Shown here in pieces: positions 60,028-64,000 of a DNA stretch of 64,000 bases. This stretch comes from Mesodorylaimus sp. YZB2_4. Lineage: Eukaryota > Nematoda > Enoplea > Dorylaimida > Dorylaimidae. Made by a program: the position numbers and the translations under genes. The notes under the pieces are model-generated. The model made no database searches. It was not told the origin of the DNA and worked only from the letters and a program-made list of their open reading frames with translations. The DNA lies in contig JASANH010000523.1 of the NCBI GenBank assembly GCA_030248295.1, positions 124,001 to 188,000 on the forward strand, written 5' to 3'. The stretch's first letter is position 1. Each line of letters starts with the position of its first letter.

Positions 60028-63000
60028 TCACCAATCGCCTTGTCTTTTCGACAGGATTTGACTGATCTGATTCCACTGCCGATCGATTTTCGCCTTCTGA
60101 TCAGCTTCATTCTTTGCCCCTGGCACTTTCCTCGTTTTTCGTCCATCATTCATTTTGACTCCGTATTGAAACGCGGCTCTGAAAAGCTCCAAATAGCAGT
60201 GAAAGAAGAATCATAAAAACAACCACTCACTTTGGCAAGGCCTCTCGCCGACTCATGTAATCTTCGTATTCTTGTTCAGTGTCAAAATCCCATCTACGAA
60301 TAGGTCCCTTTCTGTTTCCCTGGGAAAAGAGCAAGCGACATTAAAAACCCTAGCAAATTCACCAATACACATACCAGATCCATTTTGGAATAATCGACCT
60401 CGTCATCAGAATCGTCCGCGGCTTCGTAGCATTCGTAGCCCCTTAAAAAAACATTCATTTCCCTGTGAAAGAGTATGTCTTCAATTCTTACCCTGGATAG
60501 CACTCCGCGTAAGTGACAGGTTCTCCAGTCAATCGAATATCGCCTTCGTTCGCTGCTGGTGTTTTCCGAAGTGGATCGTAGTCACGTTTGGCTGACGCTG
60601 CCGCCCTGCAAGACAATCTCCAGTCAAACGCTCACAAATCAAACTGTCTTGCTTACCCCTTGGTCTTGTCGTCGCCCGACAGTCCACGACTAATTCCAGC
60701 CGCCTGGAGTGCCTCGTTCAGCCGCTCGTTTTGAGGCCATCCGCCAGACTGGCGCGTATCTGACTGAAAGCCTGATTGTCCTTGTCTGTACACTAAGCCA
60801 TCAAATGACACGCTTACCCCCGATTTTCGATCACTGTCCCGGTCCGAGTTATGACGTTTGTCTCCGTCCTTTCGATCCCGTTCCCTATCTGATCTAGATG
60901 GCTTGCTGTCCTCCTACAACGCAGAGTAATATATAGCACACTGTGTTCGACATACAACTGCTGCTTACATGCGACGGCCGATCAAAATAGCTGCCATCCT
61001 TCCTCGACTTCTTCCCATCCGATGACTTCTTCAAGTCGGCCACGTACTCACCCGCGGTGTCATAAATGCTGAAACAAGAGGAAATTTAGCTGCGTTGGTT
61101 GCGGCACTCATCGTCAGTTTAGGATAAGAGCTAGAAACAAAAGTCGCATGATCGAAATCCTTACTCCTGAGACGCCACCTGTGCTCGCGTTGCCTCATCG
61201 AATTTTTCTTTTCCTAAAACAGCAACTCACATGAACAAATTTTTCAAGATTTAGATTTGGGCTCGGGTGACCACAGTTCGCTTATTCACAGCCAGCAGTC
61301 AAACCTGCCAAGCTATGGGTGGGCTGGGCAGGACACATCAGAGTCATCTGCGTCTCCAGCTGGAACTCTTATCTCCGAGAAATCCAGAACTTGGAACCTC
61401 TGAGCCAAGTCAGTGAGAGAAGCTACTCCTTTAAATTTCTTCCCCCCCCCCCCCCCCCCCTCAAAACACTTCGACAGCAGAAGGTGATGACGAGATCGCA
61501 CTACAGACAAGAATCTTCAAAAAACTATGTTTTACGGATTTTGGAACTGTCATTTAAAATGCCTCCATCGCACTTGAGAGGGAGAACTGATCTCCTCTCT
61601 TCCGCGTGCTCTTCATATCTCCGCTCAGAGAACCCCCAGCTCGAAGTCTGGACCCCGCTTTAAAGTACAATTCCGGAGATAAAATCGTAGTGCGGTCTAC
61701 AGCCATAGATTGATTTTGCCGAGCCTCATCTCACGGAATCGGACACTGAGCAAGTCCACTTCCTACTAAGCGATTAGGGCTGCACCACAGTCACCCCAAC
61801 CTGGGTACTTGCCACAAAATTGTCGCTTACCCTTCTCCTTCTTCTTTTTCTTCCCGTCTGTACGCAGATAGGCTAACACCTGTGTCAGCTTTTGAATAAC
61901 GATATCGTTGATACTCAGATTCGTGCTCGCCTAAGAAAGCATCAGGTCGCCATCTGAAGGAGCAGACACAACAAATAAGTGTACCTCATCGACGGGGCAT
62001 TCTGCCTTCGATCGAATCAGTGTTGTAGGAATATCAGTATCAGCGTACTCGTCGTCCAACTCCACCACGTAAGCCATCCTTCTGGGCGCGAAAAGTTCAT
62101 TGACTCTCATGGGCTCCGTTTTGAAGAGCATGTTGTAAAGATTCTTGGCTAAAAGTTATGATTGACTTGAAGCTCAAAGCAGGGCCCACTGATGGATCCT
62201 TACCCAATGAACTCTTGATTTGTCCTTCCACTTCGTCTCGTTCCGTTTTACGGGCCAAATAAATCTTCTCCAGCTCTTCGCCTTCTTTTTCTTTCGACAT
62301 GATTTCGCTTCGAACCTACAGTTGGTGTGAGAAATTGGATTGAAGCGCATCCCGCATTTGACGGTCATTTGGCTGACCAAAATAACTAGGTAGAAAGCTT
62401 ACTTTCTGAAGCAACGCATAGTCAAGACCTTTGACCAAGTGAGTGTGCTCCATATCACCGCCAAGATATTTAGACTCCTCGATCATTTGCTTCCTTCGTT
62501 CAGCCGCGTCCATCGTCCTGAAACAAAGATATGGTGTACACGTAAGTAAGACCCAAAGCAGGTGGTCCTTACGATTTTACATCCGGCGCTACGGCGCGGT
62601 ATCCGGCAGTCGCCTGGAGAAGGTCAATTTCTTTTGTGTGCTCCGTCGTTTCTCCTTCTCTGCGTTCCTTCGCCTGCAAAGTGACAATTCTTGCCAATTC
62701 TAGTTCAAAGCAGAAAGCTCCAAATCTTACCCGATCGCGATAGTTCTTCATGATTTCAGACAAGTCATCTTCGTCCTCCTTTTTCGGTCTTACATGCTTT
62801 GGCTTTGGTTTAGTCGGGTGTTTTATATCTACTTTCCTTTTGCCTTCACTGAAACAAGATTTTAACTAAGGTTTACGAATTTCAATGAACATTCACCGCT
62901 CACCTATGTCCGCCTTTGTGCGTAAACGAATGAGCAGTCGCAGCATGATGTTTTTCTCCGGTGCTTACGCGTGGCGTCATCAAGAACTTTCGGAAATCTT

Positions 63001-63142
63001 CATTTCTCAATGGTTTTTCATTCTTCTCGCTACAATTCAGCAAATCTTTTAAAAAATTTTCAAAGTCGCAAAGAAAACCTTACGAATGTATCCCGCCATG
63101 ACCATCTTCTGGTGCTAATGGATTTGAAAAATCGTCCGGCAT
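60028..63142 (-). CDS. IK: IK/RED, spliceosomal B-complex factor
   Basis: RED (IK) enters the spliceosome at the B complex with SMU1. Sixteen exons: 63084-63142, 62904-63029, 62731-62848, 62573-62673, 62403-62517, 62204-62315, 61985-62148, 61831-61930, 61165-61213, 60969-61068, 60818-60913, 60657-60763, 60492-60605, 60375-60441, 60231-60319 and 60028-60178. They sum to 555 residues (human 557). Motifs shared with the human protein: DDFSNPLAPEDGH, NEDFRKFLMTPR, ATAGYRAVAPD, SKYLGGDMEHTHLVKGLDYA, RMAYVVELDDEYADTDIPTT and LIRSKAECP. The RD-rich part is shorter. DSDDEVDYSKMDL, RRWDFDTEQEYEDYM and KAAFQYGVKM follow. It ends GDW at a TGA that overlaps a good donor (G/GTGAGTG), so a further exon cannot be fully excluded. 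The poly-C tract is in intron 8. Confidence 0.95.
61444..61461. repeat. Poly-C tract in IK intron
   Basis: An uninterrupted run of about 18-20 C (G on the transcribed strand), within the 617-bp intron between IK exons 61831-61930 and 61165-61213. It is the longest homopolymer noticed in the window. Confidence 0.8.
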
Positions 63143-63491
63143 TTTCCCAAATGCAAATAGGCCAATATACAGATATAAAGAAGACCAATTTAAAACAAGA
63201 GAACTCGACTCCGTACTGTCGAAGCACTTTACACTGCTCTTCGTCGCGCATCAATGGAAGTATCCGATCTACTTACCTCGTTTTGGAATGGTCCAGCCGC
63301 AAATGTTGCCCCCTTGGCCTTTCCGCCAAACATGCTGCTGGAATGGAAAGAGAGGTCGGGCGGCTGTGAAAGAGTTTTGCCTAACAACGGGTTCAGTCGA
63401 TTGGAAAGTAGATACATATAACGAATGGTGTGGAATATTTGAAACGCGTTGTAAAAATCATTTTCGTTTTTGCCGAAAGTGGTTCAAAGAC
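63143..63491. promoter_or_regulatory. Promoter interval between divergent IK and USP12/46 genes
   Basis: The IK start (63142, minus) and the likely USP12/46 start (63492, plus) are 350 bp apart. An open frame runs through the right part (63288 onward) in phase with the USP start, but its Trp/Cys/Phe-rich content argues that it is not translated. Confidence 0.4.
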
Positions 63492-64000
63492 ATGGTAAGT
63501 GTCAAATGCTTTTTGCTTGCTTCTTCTTCTGCCTAAGTAGGCTATCTATTGTTTCGGCATGATTTTTCAGCGCTAAATAAAAAAGTCGTGTTAGTTGTGT
63601 TTTCAGGGCCAGAATGCGTCACAGCTTGAAAAAGAATTGGGCGCAGAACAGTTTCCAGTCAATGAACATTTTTTCGGTTTGGTGAATGTAAGTGCCCAAT
63701 CCAGGTGCCTATCTAGTCATAAGCAGCTGCATGAATTTTTTACGTTTTTAGTTTGGCAACACTTGTTATTGCAATTCCGTAATTCAGGCGCTGTATTTCT
63801 GTCGACCTTTCAGAGAAAAAGTCCTTCATTATAAGCAGCAACTAAAAAAGTCAGGTACGGACTTCGTTGCGACCTAATTATCCACTTCGTCAATTAAGAC
63901 TACAGTACTATCTAACACTGCATTTCAGGAAACCAAAAGGAGAATTTACTGACTTGTCTAGCGGATCTATTCCATAACATTGCTACGCAGAAGAAGCGGG
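63492..64000 (+). CDS. USP12/USP46 deubiquitinase, 5' part (cut by window end)
   Basis: A ubiquitin-specific protease of the small WDR48-activated group. Exons visible: 63492-63494 (ATG only), 63607-63687, 63752-63854 and 63929-64000 (continues). The protein opens [20 protein letters not shown] then EHFFGLVN, matching the MGTNASALEKDIGPEQFP start of vertebrate USP46. The catalytic Cys box is [14 protein letters not shown], followed by [16 protein letters not shown] and [17 protein letters not shown]. An in-frame ATG at 63288 would add 68 residues of unlikely composition, so the exon-1 ATG is preferred. Whether it is USP12 or USP46 cannot be decided; invertebrates usually have one. Confidence 0.93.

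Noticed and set aside
63288..63494. In-frame N-terminal extension of USP12/46
   Set aside because: Composition rich in Trp, Cys and Phe and unlike family members; the family start motif follows the ATG at 63492.

Overview
The window is eukaryotic nuclear DNA from an animal with a compact genome. Coding sequence is broken by many short GT-AG introns (mostly about 50-400 bp), and there are about 24 protein genes in 64 kb on both strands. The recognisable proteins are animal-type: syntaxin-1, TNNI3K, SPOP, a matrix metalloproteinase, a cyclic-nucleotide-gated channel, B4GALT7 and UBE2O. Some are very close to vertebrate versions; the TNNI3K N-terminus is the clearest case. The channel resembles the CNGL type I know from protostomes, so an invertebrate bilaterian with a small genome is the best reading. 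A tardigrade-like animal would fit, but nothing here proves the phylum. All exon boundaries were found by eye. For most genes I checked that exon lengths sum to an intact frame.

Layout. 0-8 kb: 3'-truncated Ran (-), Elongin B (+), and syntaxin-1 (-) with two alternative membrane-anchor last exons. 8-11 kb: gene-poor. 11-13.1 kb: UBE2G1 (+). 13.6-18.7 kb: CNGL-type channel (-). 19.4-21.4 kb: short secreted MMP (-). 22.5-25.4 kb: two neighbouring genes (-) sharing an unrecognised Cys/His plus 'PWDDVEM' repeat; the second carries an in-frame TGA. 26.5-27.5 kb: mucin-like protein (-). 28-29.3 kb: decayed LINE next to exons of an unrecognised gene (-). 29.4-31.1 kb: FHA-like/RING gene followed by a B-box/coiled-coil gene (+). 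32.5-34.5 kb: divergent pair of a UBASH3-type histidine phosphatase (-) and a BAR-like protein (+). 35.3-39.3 kb: TNNI3K (-). 39.4-42.4 kb: repeat-rich, no gene seen. 42.4-44.7 kb: divergent V-ATPase subunit c (-) and B4GALT7 (+). 45-50 kb: UBE2O (+). 50.3-53 kb: DCAF4 (+). 53-55 kb: SPOP (+). 55.2-57.1 kb: RSRC2-like (-). 57.5-59.7 kb: carboxypeptidase Q-like (-). 60-63.1 kb: IK/RED splicing factor (-). 63.5-64 kb: start of USP12/46 (+), cut by the window edge.

There is no operon. Several genes act in one broad process, ubiquitin signalling: ELOB, UBE2G1, the RING protein, UBE2O, DCAF4, SPOP and USP12/46. Two others (IK, RSRC2) belong to splicing. Repeats include a tRNA-derived SINE family (three copies), a TTAA-flanked MITE with 17-bp terminal inverted repeats in UBE2O intron 1, a LINE relic, an unnamed duplicated element and a CCACATGG-rich minisatellite. 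The most novel-looking items are the tandem Cys/His-PWDDVEM repeat family, the dual syntaxin tails, the channel whose pore glutamate is replaced by threonine, and the adjacent FHA/RING and B-box genes.
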